Origin: Lelliottia sp. WAP21
GTDB taxonomy: Bacteria; Pseudomonadota; Gammaproteobacteria; Enterobacterales; Enterobacteriaceae
DNA: 64,000 nt
Reading direction: 5' to 3'
Assembly (NCBI RefSeq): GCF_020532665.2
Contig: NZ_JAIWPG020000009.1
Coordinates: 1-64,000, forward strand
The notes beneath the pieces were generated by a model. That model was not told the origin of the DNA and searched no databases. It saw only the letters and a program-made list of their open reading frames with translations. Both the position numbers and the translations under genes were made by a program. This document shows positions 1 to 9,444 of this stretch, one piece after another (the stretch's first letter is position 1; every line of letters begins with the position of its first letter).

Positions 1-708
1 CGCTTCCGACTGGGCTTTGGCACTTGCATCCAGAACGGTTGTTAACTCGGCATACTGCCGACGTAAGATATTAATCTCGCTCTGGCTACTGGCAAGTGAT
101 TGTTCCATCTTCATCAAACTCTGATTTTTTTTATTTTTTTCAGAAACAAAATCAAGCGTTTTAGCAACCTGGTCTGCTTTTTGTGCTGTAATTTGTTTTT
201 TTAGAGAAGACACTATCTCCTCACTTTTTTGCAATGCTTGCTTGATCTCAACTGCATCATTCCGGTCACTTTCCAGACGATCTGGTGCCGTACGCAATCG
301 TTGATTTTGAGCCTCAAACTCTTGCTTTACTTTCTTCAGCTCTTTTTGTAATGCTTCTATTTTTTTATTTTTTTCACCCTGTATCAAGGATAATTTATGA
401 GATAATTCGGTAATTTTCTTATTCTGAACATTGTTAAAGCGGGCATTGTCTTCCCCTGAAGAAGGCCCTCTCGGGGGAGATGTCGTCATATTTTTAGATG
501 AAGGTAGTTGATGCGATTTCGGAGATACGCTTGTCGGAAGTTCAAGCGGCTTGGTGGTCAGTAGCGCAGGTATTTCGCTATTCTGTGCAATGATTTCATC
601 AAGCGACGTAACCGTTGCCATTTCATTGGCATTTACATTAAGCATAGTAGCACTGGTGATTAAAAAAGGGACGGCAATATATATGGACGCTGTTTTTAAC
701 GTGCTCAT
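1..708 (-). CDS. Secreted coiled-coil protein, C-terminus outside window
   Basis: The reading frame is open for 236 codons and runs off the left edge. An N-terminal hydrophobic stretch (about residues 8-25) looks like a signal peptide. A Pro/Ser-rich linker follows (about 60-90), then from about residue 98 a long Lys/Glu/Gln-rich heptad-like region predicted to be coiled coil. The start ATG (708-706) overlaps the stop of the upstream lipoprotein gene as ATGA, so the two are probably translationally coupled and work together in the envelope. I do not recognise the family. A C-terminal enzymatic domain (some periplasmic chaperones have such coiled-coil N-termini) could lie outside the window. 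Confidence 0.7.
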   Translation of the reverse strand, partial: MSTLKTASIYIAVPFLITSATMLNVNANEMATVTSLDEIIAQNSEIPALLTTKPLELPTSVSPKSHQLPSSKNMTTSPPRGPSSGEDNARFNNVQNKKITELSHKLSLIQGEKNKKIEALQKELKKVKQEFEAQNQRLRTAPDRLESDRNDAVEIKQALQKSEEIVSSLKKQITAQKADQVAKTLDFVSEKNKKNQSLMKMEQSLASSQSEINILRRQYAELTTVLDASAKAQSEA

Positions 709-1187
709 TTAGCCACATCTCCACGGCTTATGAGTGCCTGCCGGACGCTCTGCTCAATATCACTACACAAATTTTGCGTTTTGAATTTGTATAATGCATC
801 TATTGTGTTCTTGGTTTTAATATCTATATCGTTACGCACGGAAGTATAAATAGATGCGCCACTTAATAAATCTTCGAATGATTTTTTCTTTTGCGCATAA
901 ATTGTCTGGTCAATTTTTGAAAGTGCTAAGAGTTCTCGTTGGCAATTGGTGACTTCTCCTTCATTGCTACTGTTATTGTTATTTTCAATAGTGTCTTCTT
1001 GTACTGGGTGTGAAGTGTAAGTTGTGGGAGACTCAGAAAGAGGTGTTACGACGCTATCTTCCGATTTCGTGGTGTGAGAGTCGACCTGACAACCTGTTAT
1101 GGAAATTGACAAAAAGATTGCAGCCAGAGATTTATATCCAATAGATTTAAATGAATTAATGCTTTTATTTGAATTATTAAAAATCAT
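705..1187 (-). CDS. Small putative lipoprotein, first gene of a coupled pair
   Basis: The 160-residue protein has a lysine-containing N-terminus, a hydrophobic segment (about 20-32) and a lipobox ending ITGC with the lipidated Cys at about 33, so it should be a lipoprotein. A low-complexity Ser/Thr/Asn-rich linker (about 40-80) leads to a charged helical C-terminal half with two Cys (82 and 141). The stop overlaps the start of the next gene on the same strand. AT-rich codon use matches the neighbouring non-coding DNA rather than the GC-richer cargo further right. Function is unknown; an envelope or secretion accessory is a guess from the signals and the partner gene. Confidence 0.65.
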   Translation of the reverse strand: MIFNNSNKSINSFKSIGYKSLAAIFLSISITGCQVDSHTTKSEDSVVTPLSESPTTYTSHPVQEDTIENNNNSSNEGEVTNCQRELLALSKIDQTIYAQKKKSFEDLLSGASIYTSVRNDIDIKTKNTIDALYKFKTQNLCSDIEQSVRQALISRGDVAK

Positions 1188-1911
1188 AAAACAATCCTCG
1201 TTGATTTTGATAAATTACAATTAGACAAGTGAGTTTTAGTTGTCCGTGAAAGTGACAACCTGTTAATAATATGCCACAGCACAATCGCAATCAATCTTCC
1301 TTTCTAATCCATCTTAATATTATGATTCAATAATTAAATTTATTTGGAATAATTTAATTGTATTTAGCACGTTTTTATATAATGCGCAATATCATTTTCT
1401 TGTTGAGCTAATTGTATCAAAGCTATGCAGCGAGACGAGATAAAGCGAATGATTGCGGGATCCGACATCCTAATATATGTATGACTATGTTTTATTTGTT
1501 TTTATAAAATATATAATGTAATCAGAAATATAGCTTCGAATTCCAACTCTCGTACCGAAACTTTTTTCTTTATACGTTAATGCTTTAGTAACTGGAAAAG
1601 CTTTTTGCAACAGCATTGTTATGGCAGTTACCGCGACGCCTCATACTGCACTCCAGCCCGTGTCGTCTGCCATTCACGGCTTGTATATAAAATGTTCTAC
1701 GTCATTCCAAAAGTTAAATTTTTATTGAAATATTGTTAATTTGACGATTTTGATTTCGCAGCATAGTGTTGAGTTCACGCGAGATAAAATGTTTGAGACA
1801 ACGCCGCGCTTCCATTTTCGAGTGATCTTCTTCTAACCGCTTTGATCTTGGCCTCCAACGCGAATATTGGATACGCTACTAAGTGAGCAAACTCTCAACC
1901 AGAGGGGCTCA
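1188..1911. other. AT-rich intergenic region without a gene
   Basis: About 700 bp upstream of the lipoprotein gene and left of the IS remnant. It is very AT-rich, with short A/T runs typical of H-NS-bound acquired DNA. No open frame with coding character was seen on either strand. The promoter of the lipoprotein pair should lie within the first 200 bp, but no convincing -35/-10 pair stands out. Confidence 0.5.
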
Positions 1912-2720
1912 TGAAAAACCAGTATCAACCGACAAAAAACCTTAAGCAACACATGTCTGCATTACTCAACGAAGCCCTTAAGCTTGCAGAGCCGCATCGG
2001 TGCGAGCGCTGTAGCCCGTCTACTTAGCCTATATGAATCACAGTTTTATGCCTGACGCAGCAAACAACAGCAACAAATGATCTCTTCAGCGCGTGAAAGT
2101 GAACTGGCTGCTGAAAATGCACGCCTCAAGCGCCAACAGGCAGAGGAGCTGACCATCATCCGAAAAGACGCGACTTACTACGCGAAACGACTGAAATGAA
2201 TTATGTCTTTATCGAAAATTATCGAACAAACTTCAGCATCAAAGCCATGTATCGAGTGATTAAGGTAACCCGCAGTAGCCTGTAAGCCAGGCGTCAAACG
2301 GCGCCCTAAGTTAAACCGGTGTCAGCAGTTCCACATTATTTGCGATAACGAGGTCGCAAGGCATTCAGTGATGAAAAGCTACAGTAAGGAGCGCCACAAT
2401 TTGCAGAGCATCTTCCGCACGCAACAGCATCACCATAACCGCCTGCATGCATCTTCAAGGGCTTCGGGCAAAAGCCGCCCGGAAGCTCCCGCGAACATAG
2501 TCTGCCCGTATCAGAGAATCTGCTGAAACAGCATTTTTACGCGAGTGTCTCGAACCAGAATAAGGTGGGCGACATTACCTATCCCCGCATTGATGTAGGC
2601 AGGCTATATCAAGCGGCGGTTACCGACCTATAGCTCGGGCGTTTATTAGCAGGACAATGTTCTAGATGGATGACGGCACAGCTGGCCTATGATGCGCTGC
2701 AGATGGTGTTATGGCGGCGT
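1912..2720 (+). pseudogene. Decayed IS3-family transposase (orfA + orfB remnants)
   Basis: Frame-by-frame reading recovers scattered homology to the IS51/IS1222/ISEhe3 group. The orfA end is recognisable by an AAENARLKRQ leucine-zipper-like stretch and a YYAKRLK end with stop near 2198. It is followed directly by orfB pieces (FSIKAMYRV near 2240; a GDITYPR block near 2570 matching the DDE-domain GDITYL region; MTAQLAYDALQM near 2680). Several stops and frame changes make it inactive. The DDE catalytic set cannot be assembled from the surviving parts. No terminal inverted repeats were identified, so the element ends are unknown. Confidence 0.75.
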
Positions 2721-3067
2721 CAGCTGCTTAGAAACCCACCACCTCTCTTTGCTTAAGCTGTGTGATGAGCTGGAGACCCAGGTGGGGGCAGAACAACGAC
2801 AGCAGCATTCTTGCCGGGGATGACGACGGTTTGTTCTGTCAATGCTGGGTGATATCTGCGGTGAGGTACTCTCCCAGACGAGATGCACGTGTGCAGAGCT
2901 GGGTGGTCGGCTTCTTCTCATCTAGCGAAGCGAGATTTTTCGGGAAAGGGATATCGCTTGAGAAGAGCGAGTACTACCGGATGATCCAGCCGTGGGCCTT
3001 AAAGGCGTTCCATTGCCAGAAGTATCTGGATTAACAGGCCGCAAATACGATTGCAGGCCTGCGTTCT
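2721..3067 (+). other. Unassigned scar DNA, possible hsdS-like fragment
   Basis: Between the IS3 and IS110 remnants. One frame near 2745-2805 reads LLKLCDELETQ, which resembles the conserved LCDxLE segment of type I restriction specificity subunits (HsdS), but only some 20 residues are shared before a stop. A 90-codon open frame (2762-3034) in another frame has no recognisable content. I treat the whole stretch as junk from successive insertions; the HsdS reading is weak. Confidence 0.25.
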
Positions 3068-3499
3068 TTATGCAGGAAGATCATCATTGAAGCCGCAGGG
3101 CATTGAGAGTTCGGTGAATTGACCGTACGCCAACTTTAGCATGCGTAGGGTGTCAGGCAGTACTGCTTCAGCAACGATGGCCGCATTCACGTGCATTGGT
3201 TGTGGCTTCGCCGATAGGTAATTCGGCGATGCGGCGTATTGCCAGCCCGGGGCGGTTGTCGAGCGGGCAAATGCGACGGGTAAAACGCTGATGGTGGTTG
3301 GCTGGTAAACAACCAGCAGTTTCTGACCGTGCTGTTTAAGGTAAGCTATCTGTGACCATAGTTTATTTTCGTCGTTGGGTAATGCTTTATCGGACAGTCG
3401 CTTATCTGAGCGATTGACGGTCATAGTATGATGGGTGTCTTTAGCGACATCAACGCCGATAAAGACCTGTACTGATTCGTAACCACTGGATTCGGTCAT
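3068..3499 (-). pseudogene. IS110-family transposase, N-terminal fragment
   Basis: The 143 residues match the N-terminal DEDD (RuvC-like) domain of IS110-family transposases: the opening motif [12 protein letters not shown] is intact and the start is preceded by a GGAGAG ribosome-binding site. The second acidic position is lost (VVYQPTT where VDQPAT is usual), the DARDA segment is missing, and the frame ends well before the C-terminal transposase_20 domain. It is therefore a catalytically dead remnant. Its start lies directly against the oppF-like fragment, suggesting the element once inserted in or next to that gene. Confidence 0.8.
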
Positions 3500-3512
3500 T
3501 CTCTCTCCATAT

Positions 3513-3641
3513 CAGGCAGGAAACGGCATGTTTCAAACTGCCTTCCAGCAGTGGCCGGGTTTGCGCGCATTCCGGGCCAGCGATGGGGCAGCGCGTCCTG
3601 AATACGCAGCCCGAAGGCGGTTTAATCGGGGACGGCAACTT
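3513..3641 (-). pseudogene. oppF: 3' end of an oppF-like ABC ATPase gene
   Basis: About 42 codons match the extreme C-terminus of the oligopeptide transporter ATPase OppF, the Cys-containing segment after the nucleotide-binding domain: [11 protein letters not shown], then [11 protein letters not shown], and a HAVSCL end. All Walker motifs are absent, so this is a scrap. Chromosomal housekeeping DNA stranded beside an IS110 remnant suggests that the IS carried or trapped a piece of a former insertion site. Confidence 0.75.
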
Positions 3642-3944
3642 TATACGGGTGAATCAAATAACCACGGGTACCTGCATCCCATTACAGACGGTCCCGACCT
3701 GATACCTATTAGCGATTGCCAGCGTCCCTCTAGATTCGGTGACATAAATGGTATATGTAACCGTTCTGAATTCCTGGAAAATTGTTGGAATTTACAAATT
3801 AATATCAGTGTCAATAGATGACGACTGAATATATGAATATATATATATATATATTATTGTATGTACACAATATTTCCACGTGATTAAAATCTCTCTCGTT
3901 CAAAAGTGTATGTCGTTAATTTTTTTATAATAAGGATTTTAAAT
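3642..3944. promoter_or_regulatory. Region upstream of the pilus operon
   Basis: About 300 bp without a coding gene. The right half is very AT-rich and holds an (AT)n tract at about 3838-3854. The promoter for the fimbrial operon must lie here. No papI or papB regulator gene and no clear pair of GATC-containing Lrp boxes was seen, so classical Pap phase variation is not evident. A ribosome-binding site (TAAGGA) lies at 3931-3936. Confidence 0.4.
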
Positions 3945-4463
3945 ATGTTAACTAAGAAGCTTGCTGTTTGTGCTGCCTTAATGTCAGTTGTTTCTTTTTC
4001 GGCAGCCGCTGCTGATCAGGGGTCTGGTGTGGTGAATTTTAAAGGCACCGTAGTAGATGCACCTTGCAGCATTGCTCCTGAAAGTGTGGATCAGACCATC
4101 GATTTCGGTCAGATCTCCAAGAGTCAATTAGCTGCTGTTAATGGGATGTCTGTACAAATGCCAGTTAATATTAAACTTGTTAACTGTGATAACAGTACGC
4201 TGCAAACAGTAGCAATCACTTTTACTGGTGCAACCGCATCTACCGCACCAACTGAACTGTTGACTTCTGGTCCAACTAACACAGCAGTTGTAATGAATGG
4301 TTATGGAAGCGATGTAGCCTGGGGTACCGAAGTTTCTGGCATTGACCTGAGCAGCGCCGATACGACACTGCAGTTCAACGCTTGGGTTAAGCAAAAATCT
4401 GGTGGTGTAGTGGCTGAAGGTGATTTCCAGGCAGTAACTAACTTCACTTTAGCCTATAGCTAA
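3945..4463 (+). CDS. papA: Major pilin subunit, PapA-like
   Basis: The 172-residue precursor has a Sec signal peptide (cleavage after AAA/AAD at about 22-24) and a mature pilin of about 150 residues. Hallmarks of chaperone-usher pilins are present: a G-x-V-x-F-x-G-T-V-V-D-A-P-C-S N-terminal strand, two Cys (in DAPCS and LVNCD) that would form the disulfide, DFGQ-SKS, and a C-terminal beta-strand ending F-T-L-A-Y-S with the penultimate aromatic used in donor-strand exchange. Residues around VVDAPCSI, IDFGQ and SKS match P-pilus PapA. I chose the ATG at 3945 over the upstream start because it gives a normal signal peptide and follows TAAGGA. Confidence 0.88.
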   Translation: MLTKKLAVCAALMSVVSFSAAAADQGSGVVNFKGTVVDAPCSIAPESVDQTIDFGQISKSQLAAVNGMSVQMPVNIKLVNCDNSTLQTVAITFTGATASTAPTELLTSGPTNTAVVMNGYGSDVAWGTEVSGIDLSSADTTLQFNAWVKQKSGGVVAEGDFQAVTNFTLAYS

Positions 4464-4471
4464 TATTTCTC

Positions 4472-4501
4472 CCCTTACTGCAAAAGCAGTAAGGGTTTTT
4501 T
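4472..4501 (+). terminator. Intrinsic (partial) terminator after major pilin
   Basis: A perfect 10-bp stem (4472-4481 with 4486-4495) with an AAAA loop is followed by six T. Placed between the major pilin and usher genes, it should act as a partial terminator giving more pilin than assembly proteins, as is usual in pilus operons. Confidence 0.85.
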
Positions 4502-4522
4502 GTGGTTTAGGGATGTCTTGTC

Positions 4523-6985
4523 GTGCGAAAACATTTGTTTTGTATAACTATAACTATAACTGTTATTTTTTTTGGAAAAAATGTTGGTGCAATCGAATTC
4601 AATACAGATGTCTTAGATATAGAAGATAGGAATAATATAGATTTTTCGCGTTTCTCGGAAGTTAATTACGTAATACCGGGGAATTATGAATATCGTGTTA
4701 CTATAAATAGCCAGCTTCTGTCAGTTAACCCATTTCCTGTTAGGTATGTAGACCAAACTAATAATTCAAAAAAAGAGTCTTTGCCTTGTATAACACAAAA
4801 TATTGTTGAAAAAATAGGGTTGACCCCAGAGTCACTGAATAATTTGAAATGGTGGGATAATGATCAGTGCGCTGATTTCAGCAACCTACGTGGGACTGAA
4901 TTTAGTCTCAATATGGCTACTGGCACGTTAAATATTTCGATGCCTAAAAGTTGGTTGGAATATTCAGATGGTAACTGGGTTCCGGCATCTCGCTGGGATG
5001 ATGGAATTCCTGGAATCCTATTAGACTATAATATTAATAGTACTTTCACTAGACCAGATGAAGGTGAAGACTCAAAATCAGCAAGCGTCTATGGTTCCAC
5101 TGGTGCAAATCTGGGCGCTTGGCGATTGCGTGCCGATTACCAGGGTAACATTGACGATTATGGTAGTGACACCAATCAGGATTTTGACTGGCAGCGAATA
5201 TATATGTATAGAGCGCTTCCAAGCATTGAATCTAACCTTACTATCGGTGAAAATTATATTTCGTCAGACATATTCGATTCATGGAACTATACTGGTATAA
5301 ATTTATCCAGTGATGAACGTATGTTACCACCTCATATGAGAGGTTTTGCGCCACAAATTACAGGTATTGCAGCAACAAATGCGAGAGTTGTTGTACGACA
5401 ACAAGGGCGCATTTTGTATGATGCGACTGTTCCTGCCGGGTCTTTCACCATTCAGGATCTTGATAGTTCTGTGCGAGGAAGACTGGATGTTGAAGTCATC
5501 GAACAAAATGGTGAGAAAAAATATTTTCACGTTAATACCGGATATGTTCCTTTCCTAACTCGTCCCGGACAGATGAGATATAAATTCTCAGCAGGGCGTG
5601 CCGAGAATTATGATTACTCAGGTGAAAGTGCTGACTTTATTTCGGGGGAAACAGCTTATGGTATTAATAACACATGGTCAATTTTTGGCGGAACAATTGT
5701 TGCAGAGGACTATACTGCGTTATCGATGGGATCAGGCTGGGATATTCCAGACGTAGGTACACTTTCTGCTGGAATTATCCAAGCTCGCTCCAGTGGTTAT
5801 GATACTGGTGTCCAAAATGGCAAAGCATGGCGTCTGAATTATTCCCGTAACCTTGACGAACATGATGCTTCGATATCATTCACTGGTGATTTTGTTACTG
5901 ACAGAGATTACGTGACAATGCCGGAGCATATCGATGCTCTAAATGATAATGAATCCTATGGTAACGATAAAGAATCTTATACAGTCAGCTTGAATAAAGA
6001 TTTTAAAGACGCACAAATAAATATTAATTTGCAATATCAATACCAGACATATTGGGATGAAAACTCATCAGATTATTATTCATTATCGATAAACCACTAC
6101 TTTGACATGTTCGATTTTAAAAATGTCTCAGCCAGTATGACGGCATCACGCTCTGACTTTTATGGTGGTATGAACGATGCCGTGTACTTCAGGCTATCTA
6201 TTCCATGGGGTACGGCTTCGATCAGTTATAGTGGAAATATGACGGATAGTCGCTTTACACAACTGGTTGGCTATAATGATACACTAAATAATGGATTGGA
6301 CAGCTATAATCTGAATGTCGGTCTGGATCACGGAGGGGGAGAGGACTCCGGGCAAATGAGTGCGTTCTACAACCACAACGGGAAGCGTGCAAGCTTATCA
6401 GCAAATGTTTCAACCATTGATAAGAATAGGTCACTGGGATTTGGGGCTATTGGAGGGATGACCATCACTGCTGAAGGGGCTGCACTTCATGCAGGCGGTA
6501 TTAATGGCGGAACGCGCCTTTTGGTCGACACTGACGGTGTGTCTGGTGTGGCAGTTGATGGTGGACAAACTGTAACCAACCCTTGGGGGATTGGGGTAGT
6601 TACTGACATCAGTAGCTATTATACTAATACCACATCCGTTGATATCGAAAAATTACCAAAAGACGTGGAAGCTGTACGTTCTGTTGTGGAGTCAACCCTC
6701 ACAGAGGGGGCTATTGGTCATCGAAAATTTGATATATTAAGAGGAAATAAGCTTTTCGCAGTGATTAAACGGCCAGACGGAACGAATCCACCATTTGGTG
6801 CGAGCGTTAAAGATGTTAAAGGTCGTGAGCTAGGCCTGGTAGGTGATAGTGGATTAAGCTGGTTAAGTGGTATTAATCCTGGGGATACGCTCAATGTTGT
6901 TTGGAGTAAAGAAGGTCGATGTAATGTGGATATTCCTGAAAATATTTCAAGTGATAAATCACTATTACTTCCCTGCGAAAATTAA
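4523..6985 (+). CDS. papC: Outer-membrane usher, PapC-like
   Basis: The 820-residue protein is the pore that assembles pilin-chaperone complexes at the outer membrane. A signal peptide (about 1-23, cleavage at GA-IEF) is followed by the N-terminal periplasmic domain opening EFNTDVLD with two conserved Cys (about 88 and 114), a 24-strand barrel with the usher signature VPAGSFTIQDL near residue 303, and C-terminal plug-side domains ending LLLPCEN. Blocks such as WLEYSD, RWDDGIPG, ALHAGG and RLLVDTDGV match PapC closely, and length is near PapC's 836. The start is GTG, preceded by AGGGA at the right spacing. It directly follows the pilin terminator. Confidence 0.93.
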   Translation: MRKHLFCITITITVIFFGKNVGAIEFNTDVLDIEDRNNIDFSRFSEVNYVIPGNYEYRVTINSQLLSVNPFPVRYVDQTNNSKKESLPCITQNIVEKIGLTPESLNNLKWWDNDQCADFSNLRGTEFSLNMATGTLNISMPKSWLEYSDGNWVPASRWDDGIPGILLDYNINSTFTRPDEGEDSKSASVYGSTGANLGAWRLRADYQGNIDDYGSDTNQDFDWQRIYMYRALPSIESNLTIGENYISSDIFDSWNYTGINLSSDERMLPPHMRGFAPQITGIAATNARVVVRQQGRILYDATVPAGSFTIQDLDSSVRGRLDVEVIEQNGEKKYFHVNTGYVPFLTRPGQMRYKFSAGRAENYDYSGESADFISGETAYGINNTWSIFGGTIVAEDYTALSMGSGWDIPDVGTLSAGIIQARSSGYDTGVQNGKAWRLNYSRNLDEHDASISFTGDFVTDRDYVTMPEHIDALNDNESYGNDKESYTVSLNKDFKDAQININLQYQYQTYWDENSSDYYSLSINHYFDMFDFKNVSASMTASRSDFYGGMNDAVYFRLSIPWGTASISYSGNMTDSRFTQLVGYNDTLNNGLDSYNLNVGLDHGGGEDSGQMSAFYNHNGKRASLSANVSTIDKNRSLGFGAIGGMTITAEGAALHAGGINGGTRLLVDTDGVSGVAVDGGQTVTNPWGIGVVTDISSYYTNTTSVDIEKLPKDVEAVRSVVESTLTEGAIGHRKFDILRGNKLFAVIKRPDGTNPPFGASVKDVKGRELGLVGDSGLSWLSGINPGDTLNVVWSKEGRCNVDIPENISSDKSLLLPCEN

Positions 6986-7070
6986 ATACTTTCTGATCCA
7001 GGGCTAAAGGTTGGTCCTGGAAATATTTTCTGCCAAGTCATTGACTAGGCAATAGTATAGGAGTCCTGGC

Positions 7071-7802
7071 ATGTCATTAACGAAAAAATCATTCAGCCAT
7101 ATATTGGTAACTGCAATTGCACTAGGTGCTGCAACAAGTGCTCAGGCCGCATTATCTCTAGACCGCACCCGAATTATATTTGATGCATCAGATCCTGCAG
7201 TATCGTTCATGGTCACAAATGATAATAAGTCATTGCCATTTTTAGCACAGATTTGGTTAGAAAATGGAAAAGGCGAAAAAATAACTAACGGGCCGTTGGT
7301 CGTTACCCCACCGATTCAGCGTATGGAACCCGAAGCAAAGACGCAGGTTAAAATAGTTACTACGCCTGAAGTAAATAATCTTCCTAAGGACAGGGAAACA
7401 CTGTTCTATTTCAATTTAAGAGAAGTTCCGCCAAAAAGCACCAAACCAAATACCTTGCAAATAGCTTTGCAAACGAAGATAAAGTTATTTTACCGTCCTG
7501 AGGTTATTAAAATTGACAGCAATCAGGTCTGGCAAAATAAACTTATATTACATAAAAATAACTCAGGCTATTTGATAGAAAACCCTACACCTTACTATAT
7601 CACAATTGTAGGATTGGGGGAGGACGAAAAAAAATCAGATAAAGGGGAGTTCAAAAGTGTCATGGTCGCACCAAAATCTTCAATCGACGTAAAAACCCCG
7701 ACGTTTGCCTCACCATGGGTAACCTATATTAATGATTACGGTGGACGTGCGTCACTAAACTTTCCTTGTTCTGGGAATAAATGTTTTGCGATAAAAAAAT
7801 AA
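7071..7802 (+). CDS. papD: Periplasmic pilus chaperone, PapD-like
   Basis: The 243-residue FGS-type chaperone caps pilins in the periplasm. The signal peptide ends AQA-AL at residue 26. The mature protein begins ALSLDRTR, placing Arg34 at the position of PapD Arg8, and the LQTKIKLFYRP block carries the Lys equivalent to PapD Lys112; these two anchor the pilin C-terminus. The G1-strand region and YINDYGGR near the end also match PapD. There is a short F1-G1 loop. It lies 85 bp after the usher gene and 16 bp before the next subunit gene. Two Cys near the C-terminus match PapD's disulfide. Confidence 0.93.
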   Translation: MSLTKKSFSHILVTAIALGAATSAQAALSLDRTRIIFDASDPAVSFMVTNDNKSLPFLAQIWLENGKGEKITNGPLVVTPPIQRMEPEAKTQVKIVTTPEVNNLPKDRETLFYFNLREVPPKSTKPNTLQIALQTKIKLFYRPEVIKIDSNQVWQNKLILHKNNSGYLIENPTPYYITIVGLGEDEKKSDKGEFKSVMVAPKSSIDVKTPTFASPWVTYINDYGGRASLNFPCSGNKCFAIKK

Positions 7803-7818
7803 AATTAAGGCTAAAATC

Positions 7819-8343
7819 ATGCAAAAGTTGTTATTATTTTTTTTCTTGATTTTTTCTAACAATGTATTCGCAAATATTGATTTTTCAGGAAATTTGTCAG
7901 ACCGACCGTGCATTATCGATCCTGCGCATCAGGATCAGAACGTCGTCTTCGAAAGAATAGCTGATTTGACATTCAATAACTGGCCAGGGAAAAGTTATAC
8001 AGAGCGTTTTTCAATTAAATTAAAACATTGTGATGTCACGACATTTAGAAAAGTTTTGAGGTTGACTTTTCTTGGTTCTGAAGAAACTGCTTTACCAGGC
8101 CACCTAAAAGTTGCAGGAAACAACGCGGGTAAGCTTGGTATTGGGATCGTTGATACTGATGGAAGTAGTCTACTGGAGTTAGGGAATTCCCATAACAGTG
8201 GTATGGGGTCAAAGGTAGTAGGTTTAGGATTGACACTAAATTTTGGTGCCTTTATTCAGTCAACCCCTGAGGCTATAGCCAATAAAAGTGTGCAACCCGG
8301 GGATTATAATGCCATCGCTACATTTGAACTCGATTATCAATGA
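7819..8343 (+). CDS. papK: Minor pilin, PapK-like adaptor
   Basis: The 174-residue precursor has a Phe/Leu-rich signal peptide ending VFA-NI. Two Cys (DRPC and LKHC) form the pilin disulfide. Blocks ALPGHLKV, NAG-LGI, DTDGSSLLE and PGDY-A-ATFEL match PapK, the adaptor joining tip fibrillum to rod in P pili, rather than a generic pilin. It starts 16 bp after papD and lies in the same order as pap operons (D, J, K), except that papJ is missing. The C-terminal strand ends FELDYQ, suitable for donor-strand exchange. Confidence 0.88.
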   Translation: MQKLLLFFFLIFSNNVFANIDFSGNLSDRPCIIDPAHQDQNVVFERIADLTFNNWPGKSYTERFSIKLKHCDVTTFRKVLRLTFLGSEETALPGHLKVAGNNAGKLGIGIVDTDGSSLLELGNSHNSGMGSKVVGLGLTLNFGAFIQSTPEAIANKSVQPGDYNAIATFELDYQ

Positions 8344-8378
8344 TACAGTATTAATGAACTGGCTTTTATGGTGGAAAT

Positions 8379-8903
8379 ATGATCAATGGAAGAGGTAAGT
8401 GGTCGGTAGCGTTATTTATATTAATGTGCTCTTTTTTTGTGGCTGCCGGAACACCGATTGAAATAACTGGGCGTCTTATCATCCCTGATTGTAAAATTAA
8501 TAATGGTAATGTCGTTGAGTTTAATTGGGGTGATTTGCGAATTCAGGATTTTGATAATTCTAACACTGTCTATTTTGCTCGTAACTTTGACATACCACTA
8601 GGATGCCCATATATTTTAGGCACGCCAAAAATGGTGGTGAGTTCTGCTGCTATCCATGATGCACAGCAGGGAGTTATACAAACATCGAAATATAATGAAG
8701 GGCTGGTCATATTTTTACGTAAAAAAGATGGAACGGAAGTACTTCCTTTGAATGTCGAAACTGATCCTACTGAGTCATTGTCTGGTTCCGGAAATGACAA
8801 AGTACTTACGTTAAACGCTGGAATCGGTCGTTTATATGATATGCAAAATTTAACTGCAGGGGCATTTACTGCGGCTGCGCATCTGCAAATCTGGTATGAT
8901 TAA
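8379..8903 (+). CDS. papE: Minor pilin, PapE-like tip fibrillum subunit
   Basis: This 174-residue pilin precursor has a hydrophobic signal (about residues 8-24). Mature features match PapE: RLIIPDC strand, CPY-LGTPK-V, and MQNLTAGAFTAAAHL near the C-terminus. Two Cys (IPDC and GCPY) fit the pilin disulfide. PapE polymerises as the thin tip fibrillum of P pili, and the position between papK and papF equivalents agrees. The ATG at 8379 lies 35 bp after papK, with GGAAAT upstream. Confidence 0.85.
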   Translation: MINGRGKWSVALFILMCSFFVAAGTPIEITGRLIIPDCKINNGNVVEFNWGDLRIQDFDNSNTVYFARNFDIPLGCPYILGTPKMVVSSAAIHDAQQGVIQTSKYNEGLVIFLRKKDGTEVLPLNVETDPTESLSGSGNDKVLTLNAGIGRLYDMQNLTAGAFTAAAHLQIWYD

Positions 8904-8919
8904 AAATGAGTGAATGGAT

Positions 8920-9444
8920 ATGAAAAAATTAAGTGTTTTAATGTTTATTATATCATTCCCAATATTTAATTTAAACGCCTTAGATATTAAAGTTAATGTG
9001 AAAGCTGATGTTGTAATTCCCCCTTGCAAAATTAATAATGAACAAGTGATTAATCTAGATTTCGGCGATATTCCAGTAACTAATATTCATATGAACCTCA
9101 ACCATATTTTAACAAAAACTGTGGATGTTACATGTGAATATTATCAACAGCGCCCTTATGTTAAATTAATCGGTGAACAGCTTGGAGGGGCGGATACGCA
9201 TATTTTAGCAACAAATATTGAAAATTTTGGTATAGCAATGTTTCAAGGTGTGGGCACAGGTACACCAATGCAAATTGGTGATGGTACTGGCAGCATAGGT
9301 TATGAAATCACGGATGGATTATCCGCTATTAACTCGGGAAACAGTTCATTTACTTTTACTGCGGCTCCTTATCAACTTTCAGGAATGCCGGTGATGGCAG
9401 GTGATTTCAGAGCGAGTGCCATGATTGATATCATTTATATGTGA
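8920..9444 (+). CDS. papF: Minor pilin, PapF-like adhesin adaptor
   Basis: About 174 residues with a signal peptide (cleavage near NALD) and a pilin domain with two Cys (PPCK and VTCEY). Blocks VIPPCKINN, LDFGDI, HILATNI-NFGIA and FTFTAAPY match PapF, which joins the tip adhesin to the fibrillum. An ATG at 8914 is also in frame, but 8920 is better spaced from GAGTGA and starts MKKL, a normal signal-peptide start. Only 16 bp separate it from the papE-like gene. The next gene, the presumed adhesin, is 459 bp away, which is unusual for this pair. Confidence 0.85.
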   Translation: MKKLSVLMFIISFPIFNLNALDIKVNVKADVVIPPCKINNEQVINLDFGDIPVTNIHMNLNHILTKTVDVTCEYYQQRPYVKLIGEQLGGADTHILATNIENFGIAMFQGVGTGTPMQIGDGTGSIGYEITDGLSAINSGNSSFTFTAAPYQLSGMPVMAGDFRASAMIDIIYM

